DNA of 64,000 nt, from NCBI GenBank assembly GCA_001792895.1, contig MARA01000051.1, forward strand, positions 1 to 64,000, written 5' to 3'. The position numbers and the translations under genes are program-made. This DNA is from Lentinus brumalis (Eukaryota > Basidiomycota > Agaricomycetes > Polyporales > Polyporaceae). Positions 44,201-56,422 of the stretch are shown here, in pieces; within the stretch, counting starts at the first letter, position 1; every line of letters starts with the position of its first letter. The notes under the pieces are model-generated. The model did not search any database. It was not told where the DNA came from and saw only the letters and a program-made list of their open reading frames with translations.

Positions 44201-47200
44201 AACTGTCATCCCTCCATTGTGCGGGCCGTGTATGTTGTCTGCGCATCACGGTCTCCGATTCTAGGGGGTCCGCAACGAGTCCTCATCTGGTGCGGTGTGG
44301 TGTAGTAGGCAGTCTCGTTCGTACGGCCGCAGAACGAGGGAGCATTGGAAGTCTCTCGGGAGAGAGTCAGAGCAGCACAAACAACGTGAAGCGAGGCTAG
44401 TCTCGGGCTCCCGGCGCACAGTGCACCCTTTGTACTCGTACCAGCGACATCTACGTACGCGCAGGGTGGGTGTGCCTCGTTCTCGGTCGCTCGCCCTCGT
44501 CCCTGTCCCTGTCCCTGAGCGTGCCTCGCGCTCGTCGTACCCTAAACTGACTGTGTTTCGATCGCTATGCATGTAGTCGGCGACTTGATCACTCTCCGCG
44601 GCTGCTCCGTGTACGAGCAATCACTGCATGGTTACTACTAGTACTCCGTACGAACGGCGTCACTAGTACTGTGTGACATAGTGCGTGTAGAGTATTACTG
44701 GGCCACTTACGAAGTCCGCATACATAAGTAGTCGCGCTGGACTCTGGACTCTGCAGACAAAGATTAGTACAGTACGCGCACCGGACGACCTTTCCCCGGG
44801 CGGCGTGCTTCTGAACCAGCCTCTGATAACTTCAAGTTGGCCTCACGTTCTGTATCTTCCGATGACTCCGAGTCGCTTCCAAGGGGACGGTGAAACGCTG
44901 TAGGCCGTGGGGATGCGTCCATGTAAGACTACGCGCTTGTACTGGCCTCCTGCCGAGGCGAACATAGAAGCCCGTCAGTGTCGGCGAGCTCGAGCTCGGC
45001 GGCTTTGACTACAACAGACTTCATGATCGAAATCGGGGTCAGCGAACGACGCCGCTGCGCTGCACTCTGCACTCAGAACTCGGAACGAACATGCCCATCC
45101 CTGGACGTACGTACCTCTCTCGGTCCCGTGACGGGGGGCCGCGTGAAGACGCGTAATGAGAGTGAGTACTTCAGTTGGCATGGTCGCCGTAAGGATATGA
45201 CGTTTGGAGTTCGGATGCTCTCTTACATACATAAACTGGTCCCCGAACGGTGCTTCCGGCTGGAGCCTGGCAGACGCTATCACAAGGGGTGCTTACTGAG
45301 TACTGAATCATGATCAGTGCCCACCACGGCCGCTGTTACACGTTAACCTCTTGTTGATACATCATACATTGCGTGATCGTCCAAGCGGCAAGGTTCAGCG
45401 CATCAGTGCGTCTGAGCCTGCGGCCGAGGAAGACGAGCGGTCGGAGTGGTTTATCCGCGTTGGACGTGGCATCTGACATGAGGTTAACGCCTCGGATCGT
45501 GCATATCATATGATAATGTTTGTATACTGATAGCGAGCGGTCCGTGGATGGCGGACCGAGGCTGGGTGGAGTGCTCCCGCTCCAAGTTCCCATAAATTGT
45601 GCGCGGCTCGCAGAAGCCGTTTCACGTTGATGGGCTGCCAAGGCAGGATCTCAGGGTTCAAGTCCATCAGGGAGCAGACGCACCTAGCACTCCTCCAGAC
45701 CAGACGCGTAGACGGTCGGGCGTCGCAATTTGGTGTCTCATCAGACATACTTGCCTTGGGTAACGGGTTGATCAATGCGTCCAGACGTGATGAATGCATA
45801 CATACGCTTGTCAGGCGATCTCCCGCACCTGCACCTTCCGCCGCGTGAGTACGAAACCCGCAAGCTGGAAGTCCGAGGCGATCATATGTCCGGCCGCCGC
45901 TCGACACGAATCTGTTGACATTCGCGAGTAGGTGCGGACCCACGCTGGCCCGCGAGCGAGGATAGAGCCCGGGTCGAGAGTTTCAGCGTGTTTGATCCAG
46001 ATGTCCTTGCGTCAGACACGTATGAATGTCGCATTCGCCGTCGGCAGCAGTCCACGTCCAGCTGGCAGATTCGTTCTCGTGCAGCTGCGGGCATCCCGGG
46101 GCCGAGGTGCGCACCGCGCCTCAGTTCGCGGTCGCTGTTCAGAGGAGCGAGATGAGCGGGATGGAGTGGCCGGGAGGAGAGAGGCCGGAGGACGTGAGAT
46201 CGGGAGGAGAAGCGCGTCCGTCGCGTGTGGCGTGCCTTGCGCTGCCGCCGGGATGCGCGGTGTGCCTGACGGACGTGAGCACGAACCTTATCTCCTCCTC
46301 CGGCCTTTCTCCTCCCTCTCCCCTTCCGAACTCGCGCTTGGCGTTGGGCTCACTGGCATGTAGCTAGTGCACGCACGGGTGGGTGTCGTAAGACGGAGCA
46401 GTACGTGTGAGTGCGCATACAACGACCCCGGCCTCGACCTCGACCTCAGAGGATGCATAGGCTGGTGGGCCGCCGCTGATCAAACAGCAGAACGCGCCCC
46501 CGTCTTCCACGGAGAACGTCCGTGGATGCCGTCTAAACGATGATCACGATTTCACGGCCACGGCCACGTCCCATCGAAATCGCCGTCCGGGGAATGTGCG
46601 TCCGTGCCTGAGCCTGGTCCCGCTCACTCTGCTGACGCTTGCTGACGAGAACGCTCTTCATCATGGCTCGCTGCACGCTCGCCGAGTGGAATGCCTCCGC
46701 ACCTCCGAGCTCGATACGATTTGTCAACTCGCGCTCGTCCTCCCACGAGATTATCCCGACGCATACACACCCGACGGCCGTTCTGGCGTGCGGAGGACAG
46801 ATAACACAACCCACGACACGTGAACATCTGTCTCGACTGCACACATGAGCCTCATCCACGCGGGCTTGAGGGTTTCGGCTCCGAGTGCTCGCTCAAGTGA
46901 CCTCGGAGGCAGATTGCTCGACGCGAGCATACAGTCTTAGTACATACATATGTAGCGTGCAGATACAGTACGCAGATGGCTCCACTCGCCGCTTGACGGC
47001 CGTCGATCGGCCACGGATGATGTTCACACACGCAGCAAAGTGCTCCGTTCGAATACTTACGCTGCGAGCCCGGGCCCCAGACAGTCGACTCCGCGGATAT
47101 GAAGCTCACCCAAGTGCGAGAGTAACGTACCACGACAGCTGTACGTACACCTCGATCGTGGGCACGTGTACTCGACTCCCCGCGCACCCTATCCACGTAC

Positions 47201-50200
47201 TCACAACTCTGCCAGCGACGTGGACGGTACCCGCAGCCGGGATGGCCATTCAAAGTTACCTACCTGCGGCCGGTCCGCCCGGACAAGTCGCAGACAAGTC
47301 CCAGTCTGCGCCCGGACGAGAACCCGCAAGGTCGCTTCTGGCCAGTCCCAGCCCAGGATCCACGCGAAACGTGAAGGGGCAGAAGATCCGTTGGACGATG
47401 ATGTGAAGAGCCTGCGAGTTAGAAGATGGGATCCGGGGGCCCGACGGAGAGGAAGACGCACAAGGTTCGGTGTTCGTCAGCTGTCGCTCTCCTCGCACGC
47501 CCATGCCGTGGCCAGATCCAGCAGATTCGGGACACGAGACGCGAGACGCGAGACGCGCAGCTTTGGTGCAGTGGGCCGTGGGCCGTGGACCGTGGAGCTC
47601 CTAGTACTGGCAGCGGCCGCACGGAGTATCGGGACTTGCACGACGACGAAGACGAAGACGGCGAAGACGAAGACGCGAAGCTACGGAGTGCATATACTTA
47701 CGCTCCCTGTGAGCGCACAAGGCCCAGGGGCGAACTCGTCTCAAAGTGCGGCGAATGCTGGAAGCACGGCGTGCGCCCCTACCGCCGGGATGTCCGAGCG
47801 CAGAACGGGGGAAGTGACGAGGAAGAGAAGGAGATTCAGAAGGAGAACGCCGGAACCTGAGGGATGAAATCTTGAGACCTGAAGCTGAGGAGCAGGAAGT
47901 GCAGTGGAAGTGGAGGTGGACGGGGCGCGGTATCACCGGCGATTGCGTGACTTCGTCCGGGGTGCGGGTCCAATAGCACACGAGCGAAGTGGAGGAGACG
48001 GGCGGAGAGTGCTGTAGTGTACTGTGTTGAGGTCCTCGAGCCTCGAGTGCACGTCCCCGGGACGTGCGAGGACCGTCCGCGCCACGGTGGAGCCTGGGCA
48101 CTTCGGAGGCCTGGGGCGCGAGGGATGGAGGGCGGGCGGCGCGTGGAATCTAGCTAGATGCTGCAGTCCGGAGGTGACGCGTTGACGGACGAGGGGCAAC
48201 TACCACTCAAGAGCGAGCACACTCTGCAGCTGCAGGAAGAGAAAGAGCTCCGGGTCGGACGCGTCGAATGCGCGGGCATATGAAGTGCACCCGCGCCCGC
48301 GCCCGCGCGACATCGCGGTCGATCAGGCCCGCGCTGCAGATCTGCAGGGCCCGACGGCGTGCATCTCGCAGCCGTTCCTGCACTCGAGGAAAGAGGTCCG
48401 AGGGCCAGGGGCGAGCACTGCACAGGAAGTGGGGCCCGCGCGTGCACACTGTAGACTCCGAGGGCGGGGGTGGGGATGGGGCTCGATGCTGTACACCGTG
48501 CGTACCTGGGCCTGGACATGGATCAGACGCGAGAGGCACGGGCGGGGATGGGGCGCGTTAGCCCCGGCGTGCGTGTTGTGAGTTGTGCTTCGAGAATCGG
48601 AAATCGAGAACAGAGGGAATTTGTAGTTCTCCGTTCGCGCGTTCTCCGTTCGGAGTCGCCGCTCGGACGTGTATGCCCGGTGAAGATTGAAGATTGAAGC
48701 TTGAGAAGGACGGCACTGTGACTGGGCAGACGTGAGTGATGTTCGGTGTTGTACATATGTGAACGTGATGGGATGAGCATTGAGATAGGATGAGATGGGG
48801 CGTATACGTACTGACCAGTGCGGTCCACGACGTGCCGGGCTGATGTCCGTGCGCTCTCGACGTCTGTTCTGTCGGGATCTGTCGTTTCATCTGTTCCGCC
48901 GGTCGAGCTCTCCGCTGCGGACGCCCGGAGGTGAGTGTGTATAGTACATATCGTATGAGACTGCATCATGTATGCCGTAAGTGGTACTCGCCGGGCGATT
49001 GCGCGCAGTGCGCACCATTCAGACGTTCGCTTGTACGTTCGCGTTCGCGTTCAGGTCCCATCTCGAGACTCGAGACTCGGGCAAAGCCTCCATGCATATG
49101 GTGCTCTCTCCGCCGGTCCGGGCGGTGTGTAAGCCTCTGGTGCGCTGCGCTGCGCTGTACCCTGAAGCCCTGGGTAAGAGAAGCGTGTTGATCAGCGTGG
49201 GGCGCATCACAAGTCACGACGCACGACTCACGACTCACGGGGCGATCAGGGATTGGTGTGAGCAAAGCTCGCGTTCGGGATCAGGAAGGAACTCGAATAA
49301 AGTGGGACGCATCAAACTTCAGATGCGCAGACTCCGCAAACATGCACGGGACCCCATTGGCATATGTCAAGATCTCCTGGATGAGAGATGTACTAGTACT
49401 CTAGAGTAACAATACGCACCGGAGCGAGCACTGGATGTATCATAGGCTCGAGCATGTCTTCGCCGCTATCGACATCGACGAAAGGCGTCTCAGGATGACA
49501 AGGCGGGGATTGGAGGGCGATTGCGATTTGCACGTGGAGTCCGGGGCGCGGAGCACTAGTACTTAAAGTTACTGCGCCGTGTTCGATTCCGAATCCGAAT
49601 CGAATTCAAGAACAGGAAGGCGAAGCCGCCGCACGCGTTTCGAGTGGACGCGGACAGGTGCCAGATGGACGTGCGTGCGTGCGTGGCCGAGAGTCGAGAG
49701 TTGGCGGAGGATGCGGATCAGGCGGCGTTGGACGCGATTCGTGGATCTGTATCTGAGTGGGACCGTGCGGCGTGCGCAGCGAGTGCGGAACTCGGGGACA
49801 CGTACGGTGTTTTGTGTACTTACGTTGTATGCCACTGCTAGCACTGCGCGGTACATCCGTAGTCCGCACCTCGTCGCATCTGTGGTCGCAGCTGAGTGGA
49901 TTGCGGCATCGAAAGCGCCGGAAGTCCGAGAGACTCGCGGCAGGAGCCACGCGCCGCCCGTCGGGAGGACCGATCAGCCACGCGCGGGCGGGCGACGGGG
50001 ATTGGCTGGAGGCGGAGGGAGACACAGCCACGCAGGGGCGAGAACGCTCTTGGGCGCTCCTCAGGGGGGAGCGTCGCCGGTCGGAAGGAGCGCATGGGCT
50101 TTGCCTCCGACTGCTGTGCATTGAATTTGGACGAGGGTGTGTAGTGCGGCTGCACGCGCATGCTAGCAGGGCCCGGGGATGGCGAGGGTTGTGTAACGGG

Positions 50201-50320
50201 AGTCTCGGGAGCGATTGAGGTGAAAGAGACAGAGACCGAAGGAGCAAGTGCGGATTGGACGGCGGGAGCCCGGGGGCTGGGGAAGCGTCGGGTGGGTATG
50301 TAGCGCGTGCGTTTGTGATA

Positions 50321-50755
50321 CAGTCGACACCCTCATAACCCATACCAATCGGGAGGAGCCAAAATCTATGGGTTATCGGAGAGTATGGAGTAGTAGGGAG
50401 AAGCGCCTGCAAAGCGCCCACATATATTCACGGTAAGGCCATTTGGCGCCGGTCATGGACAGTTGTCAGTGACTTATCCGCCCGGCGAAACCATCAGAAA
50501 GCTCTGCCCTTTACCTCGAGTAACCATCGGGTAACACCCAGTAGGGTTACCGTGGCCGAAACCTGCCAGATTATGCCTCGGTAAAGGTGTTTAGTAAGCA
50601 AATCTATGGGTTATGACCCCTCAAAAAGCTATGGGTTATGGGCTATCAGGGAGTTATGGGCTATCCTCACTGTCCCGACTTGGGAAGGGCCAGAATCTAT
50701 GGGCTATTAGGGGTTATGGGTTATCAGACGGTATGGGTTATGAGGGTTTCGACTG
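50321..50755. mobile_element. Tc1/mariner-type MITE with TA target
   Basis: The inverted ends CAGTCGACACCCTCATAACC and, at the right, CAGTCGAAACCCTCATAACC differ at one base over at least 25 positions. TA flanks both sides (50319-50320 and 50756-50757). The 435-base interior is built from repeated CTATGGGTTAT/CTATGGGCTATC motifs and has no coding frame. Confidence 0.8.
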
Positions 50756-50757
50756 TA

Positions 50758-51519
50758 GATGGCTGGGATGGGCTCGGTCGAGAGCGTGTGCGGGACGGAG
50801 TTCTGAGTGTCCGCGCGGCGTTGTGACTTGCGCTGTGGTGACTGTGCAGTGTGCAGTAGCGTGGACGAAAGGACCCGGGACGCGATGCGAAGAGCGAGCC
50901 GGGAGGAATGGAGGCCGGAGGCTGGGCAGGGTGGTCAGCAGCGCGTGGGCTGGCCATCGGTGAGACTGTTCGGCAGGCCGTGCATGCATGGATCGAGCCG
51001 GATGTGCGACGGGGCAGCGGGAGAGCACGCGGGGGCAACAAGGTTGTGCGTGTGCACGACGAGTACAAGGGAGATGCGTTTGGTACGCTCACGGACTCAC
51101 GGACGTTCGCAAACTGCTCGCTCGAGGCTCGAACGGGAGGCCGCGCGAAAGGCGAAACGCTCGAGGCTGGCGTCGATGCGGGAAAGATTGCCTGTATCTG
51201 GCATGGCACGTGGAGATTGTCCACTGATTCACCGACTGATTGCGCGCACTTGCACGCCCTCGCAGGCCGTCGCGGGTTTGCGTACAAAGTCGCAGCTTGA
51301 AAGAGAACGCGAGGGAGTAAGGCGGCGTGCTATGTTTCTGATATGTTTTGACGTCAAAGGGAGAGAGAACAAGGCGGGGTGGTTCGCCTTCTAGATGCGG
51401 GACCGGCGAAAGAGTGCCTGACCCGGTGCGGCGGGCGAGAGATTGAAACTCCGCCGGAAGTGCCTTAATTGAGAATCCAGGCACCTTTTAGGTTGGGCTT
51501 GTGCCGCTTGCAACGGCCA
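50758..51519. promoter_or_regulatory. Upstream region of the zinc-finger gene
   Basis: GC-rich DNA without a recognised gene. By position it should contain the promoter and leader of the C2H2 gene. No TATA or other element is distinctive. Confidence 0.35.
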
Positions 51520-53946
51520 ATGGACAGCCAAAAGTCCCCGCCCTCGCTGCCCCCAAACATCGACAACGACGCTGCTGACTCGCCCCTCGACGCCGACATG
51601 GCCGCCGTCGTCGCCCAGCCAGGCTTCCCCATGCCCCCCGCCGACCCCCGCCCCACGTCCGCCGCCAGCTCAGGCGTCGGCAAGACTCGCTATCGCCCCG
51701 CCCCGGCCAAGACCTTCCAGTGCAGAGGCTACGGCGAATGCAGGATGGTCTTCAGCAGGAGCGAGCATCTAGCCAGGCACATCAGGTACGTCCGTCCCTG
51801 TCTCTGACGTGTTCCCCGCCTCCCCGCCCCCTCTTCCCTTTTCGTCCCCCCGTCGCGTCTCAGCGCTCACCGACGCCCACACCCATGCAGGAAACACACC
51901 GGCGAGCGCCCCTTTACCTGCCACTGCGGCAAGCAGTTCTCTCGCCTCGACAACCTCCGCCAGCATGCGCAGACCGTCCACGCCGACAAGCAGGACCAGA
52001 ACGAGCGCATGATGCAGGAGCTCACCTCCCTCCACGCTACCATGACCGCCGCCACAAAGGGCAGCGGCTCACGCAAGCAGCGCGCCCAGGGTGCCAACAA
52101 CGCGTCCCCCACCTCCGCCGCCTCCCTCAACGGCTCCATCCCCTCCATGGCCGTCAAGCAGGAGGACGTTTCCCACGCTGTCCTCCCCATGTCCCAGCGT
52201 CCCGGTACGTCCACCGGATACGAAGGTGCGAACGCCCTCTTTCATCAGCCAGGGAGTAGTCCATGGCACGTACAGACTTCAGACGTCGACCGTCCAAACG
52301 CACGTCCCACCAACAGTCATTCCTTTCGTGACCCCGGCCAGTCCTTTCGTGCCCCCTCTTCATCATCCGCTGCGTCTCCCTCAGGCCCCACCTCTCTCTA
52401 CCAGCAACAGCTCCTCCACAACTCGAGCCAGTCCTTTCTCGTCCCCTCCGTCTCATTCAACTTCAGTCTCCCCGATATCCCATCAGGGGCACGCCCAGGA
52501 TCTAGCAGCGGCACTCCAGCAGCAGCAGCAGCAGACCCAACGCGATCCCTCCCACCCCTCAGTACCGTCCTCCCCGCATCCCTCCCTCCCGTCCGGTCTC
52601 TCCCACCCCCACCCGGGTCGCTCCCCGCCCCTCCAGTCCAACAGCAGCAGCAACCCCTCACACACTCATCAGTACTACCTCTACCAACACCATCCGGGCC
52701 CTATCACGGACGCAGACCCTCAACAGCTGCTCGCCCCGGCACCGCTCCCGCCGCATACTACTACCCACCCGGCTCTGCCGGCTCAGGCGCTTTCCCTCCA
52801 GGAGCTGGAGCAGTATCAAGCCTGGGCGCGCCTCGGCCAGCAGACCTATCCCTTCGCTTTGCCGCAGGACATGGACATGGACGCCTCGGTCTCGAGCCCA
52901 TACGCCGACTCGGCAGCGGCTATGGAGGCGGCGAGGATGCAGCAACAGCAGGAGCAGACGAGCCGACGTCTCCAGGCGGATACGACTCTCCATTTTCCTT
53001 CCACGCACCAGCCACCGGCGCAGCCGCGTCGTACGCCGCCGAATCCTCAGCAGCAGCAGGGCGTGCATGGTCGTCCAACCCACGCAAGCGACCGTACTCT
53101 GGATCCGACGACGATGACGGCCCACGCGAACGGTTCGGCGAACGGATTGGCGGAGACGGGCGGCCCGGGACCAGCGGCGGGGAGTACGAGTACGAGTACG
53201 GGAGCGAGTCTCGGCCCCAGTCTCGACGGCTCTCCGTCATGGAACTCTGCAATGACGCACCTGCAGATGCAGCAGCAGCTCGACCATTTGTACCGCTATC
53301 AGGCGCACCAGGCGGCGCAGGTGGCGTCGGCGCAGGAGCAGGCGCAGGGCCAGGTGCGCTCTCGCGGCCCACCACCTCCTCCGGGCTCTCCACATCCACA
53401 GCGCAGCTCGCACTCGTCGATCGGGCCAGTCGGAGTCCCCCACCGGCCTTCGGCGCACCCGCAGGCGCAGATGTATTCGCTCGAGCTGCACCGGCAGCAG
53501 CAGGAGCAGCTGCGGCAGCTGCGGCACGCGCAGGAGCAGCAGCAGGTGCGCGAGGAGACGGCGGAGCGGGAGCGGCGGAATTCGGAGGAGGAGTATTTGA
53601 GACGGCTCGCGGAGGCGTACGCGGCGGCGAATGGGGCGCAGCTTTCGGGCAGCAGTCCGCACACGCATCCCCATATGGGGGCGGGGCGTATTTCCCGCAC
53701 CCGCACCCGCATCCGCACACGGTCACGGTGCCGTCGCAGGGTCACCCGGACGGGCGGGGCAGCTACCACGGGCATTCGGGAGCGCATCACCTGCACCATC
53801 CGCAGGCGCAGGCGCAGGTGCTCCTGGGTCACCACTCGCACACGCACGGGGGGATGCTGGACGGGGGCTATCACCTGGTGGACGGCGCGGGCCGGGATCC
53901 CCTGGACATGGGCATGGGTCCGCTGGGGAGAGTCCCCCCGGGATGA
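51520..53946 (+). CDS. Two-finger C2H2 transcription factor
   Basis: Exon 1 51520-51785 and exon 2 from 51891 are joined by a 105-base intron that splits the first finger. Residues ~68-120 hold two C2H2 fingers with a TGERPF linker: [20 protein letters not shown], then [21 protein letters not shown]. This type resembles the yeast Rgm1/Usv1/Com2 group of GC-box regulators. The long tail is Ser/Pro/Gln/Gly-rich and disordered. It contains [13 protein letters not shown] and [18 protein letters not shown], which I recall as characteristic of Agaricomycete members, then [19 protein letters not shown]. As read, the frame stops at 53946 (GRVPPG). One extra G at the GGGG near 53926 would instead continue to [16 protein letters not shown] and a stop at 53976-53978, a likely true C-terminus. 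A second long frame overlaps most of exon 2. Target genes unknown. Confidence 0.75.
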
Positions 53947-53978
53947 TCAAGTACGAATCCCCGCTGCCGTTGGAATGA

Positions 53979-56422
53979 GGGCGTAGGCGGCGCGGATGTT
54001 GGCTCGTCCTGCTCTGAGGAGGAGGGCGGCGCGGCTCCTTCGTGTCGTGGGTCTGCTCGTCGCTCGTCACCCGCTGCTGTCCCCAGTCTCGATTCCCCTC
54101 TCGGTCTCGCGTTTCTGTGCTCGCACGTACGTATGTTGATTTACACGTATATATCACGGCTCCCGTCTTGTCTTGTCTCGTCTCGTTTCGTTTCGTATCC
54201 ATACCGCCATACCATACCTTCCACGCACACCCCACCACCTCTAATGCGTTCCCTTTCGCTTCTCCTTCCCTTGTCGTTCGTTCCGTATTGCGTATGGCGC
54301 GCGCACCGTTACCCGTTTGCGCTTCTCATGTGCGCGCGCCCGGCTCTGTTCACACATCTTCTAGGATCATACAAGGGTTTTATGTTTTTTTTTGTCCTGC
54401 TCGTCCGCTGCTCGTTGTTCGCGCATGTGTTATTATCACTCACTGGCTCTTTTTTTGCTTCTGCTGCGCGCTCCGCTGCCTACCCACCTACCCCTTCTCG
54501 ATTCTCGACTAAGTAGTCACCGAGGACTCTTCCGACTTCGTCTCGCCGACGGCGCTCGTCGTCGTCTCTGCTTGCTTGTTTACCTTCGCGTCTCTCATCT
54601 CATCTCATCTCATCTCCAAATGGTTGTAAGCTCGGTTTAGTCGTAGAATAAAAAATATGCTGCGGGTGCTTGCGTTTCTTAACCTCCATATGTTGTGCTC
54701 CTCACGCCCGTCTGCCTCGACGTTCGGCCGCGGTTCCCGGGCTGGCTATCCCGAACTCTCCTCGACTCTCGACTCTCGAGCGCGAATGTCCCGCTATCGT
54801 GATTCGTCTCCGGTCCGACGTGCGGACTGCGAAGCGCAGACGGACACGACGCGGCGAGCATCTACGTCAAGATCTGTGAAGCTCAGGCCACTGGGATCCC
54901 TTACCGTCCTCCGTGATGGTTTCGCAGCTCGTAGAGTCGGCCCGAAGACAAAAAGGACCACGAGCGACTGCACACGCGGCGAGAATGAGCATTCAGAGCA
55001 AGCCGCTGTCGTCACCGGTCTCCAAGCGTGCACGCAAAGTTGGAGAAGGTTACGTCGCTGCAGCGGGTTACGAGCGACTCCGAGTCTCCGAGCCATGATC
55101 GCGAGTTGTAAGTATAAGGCGGCCGCGTGAGTTTTGCTCTTCCGATCGTGTACGGTGCAGCGTGGGTCGGGTGGCAGCGACCTCTGTAAACCTTGCGTGT
55201 TTGGGAGGTCTACTTGGACAGGTATAGGTGTTGTTAACCACAGGAGGGGTGAGGTGCTTCGTGATCGTAAGTACAGGGCTTCCGGAGAGCGATCGGTCGT
55301 CCGCTTCGCTGCATGAAGATTGGTGCAGTCTCAGTAGTGCGGGTTAAGGGTCGACGGGCAATACTAGTAGGACTCGTCATCCGTGGCAGGACCGTCAGCA
55401 GGAGCAAGTAGTAGTACGGTCGCGGCTCGTCAACATGAACTCGAGCTCATATACGAACCGGGCCGCTCCTCCGGCGGCCCAATTGCGGGTCGCGGGAGAA
55501 CCACCGTCGAGCGCGCGACGTCCGCAACCCAAAGCTTCAAACTCGCCTTCGTCCCTCTTCGTCCGCGAACAGTTCCTCCTTCGCGTTTTGGACGCAGCAC
55601 CGTCCTCTGTCTCGCCCCTCCGCCCCGCGCTCTATGCAAATGCTCTTGGACGACCGGGCCTGACTGATTCCGGAACATGGACGCGCGATTGTATATTCAG
55701 GTACCGTGCGAGATCTCTAGCCGATGTCTGCGAATTCACCGACGTCCCGTTCTCTTTTCCCAGCCCCTCTGCCCGCCATGACAACGCTCCACGGGGGGCC
55801 TATTGTCATTGCGGGCACTTTGTGCAGCGCAGGCGCACCCTGCCGAGGTCGAGAATGGCGCAAGACACTCGCAGGACGCGACGAGTCGATGCTCAAGTCC
55901 TTACAGAGTGAAGATCCCGACGGCTGTATCAGTGATCGCAGTGGCCCCGACGGATGGGGGCGGCTCATCAATCCGGGATCAAATGTACAGCGAGAAAGGC
56001 AGCAGGCTCAGCTGGCGAGATGTCGTCCGTGGGCGCCGACGCGTTCGCTCTGTTCCTGGCCTCTCCCATCCGCGCTCGTGCGGTTCCGTCTGCCTTCTCT
56101 CCTTCCTCTCAGACTGCGCTCATCCTCATCCTGCGCTTCGTGCGCCCTACGATCCTTACCGAACCAACTCGCCGACTGTCCTTAGCTCTCGGTACCTGCA
56201 GGCCAGCTCAATGCTCGCCAGCTTCCACCGACACACACATACCCTCCCGAGACCTCGGTGCTGAACTCGCTGCTGCTGCCGGCACCCCCGCCCGCCGCTT
56301 GTGCTTGTGACCTCCCTCGCTCTAGCCAGCCTGCCTGACCTCTCGTCATCCGATACCCACGGGCAGGCCGCCCACATATTCGCGACCGCTAGCCTCGCTT
56401 ACCCTCCTTCTCGCCGTGCTGT
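53979..56422. other. Intergenic region, no gene assigned
   Basis: The first ~700 bases are pyrimidine-rich with CTCGT and CATCT microsatellites (about 54171-54200 and 54596-54617), probably the 3' region of the zinc-finger gene. From 54700 to 56400 there are only short unassignable frames. A signal-peptide exon for the next gene may lie in 56200-56400, but I could not identify it. Confidence 0.35.

Larger units (their letters stand above)
42471..50320. other. Gene-poor region with tandem repeats
   Basis: Almost 8 kb has no protein I can recognise. Short open frames exist on both strands. A possible coding relic (SNPGPSSGPPRLDVNERRD, about 43130-43190) follows an acceptor-like GTGCAG but meets a stop soon after. 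A frame near 49580-49830 is acidic and open for ~80 codons without a start. Repeats are listed separately. Confidence 0.35.

Noticed and set aside
44966..45313. Short frames at 45-50 kb as small genes
   Set aside because: No family resemblance, no consistent splice sites and no start context; the region looks eroded.
52920..53726. 268-codon minus-strand frame opposite the zinc-finger gene
   Set aside because: Ala/Pro/Ser-rich shadow of GC-rich coding DNA, with no start or splice support.
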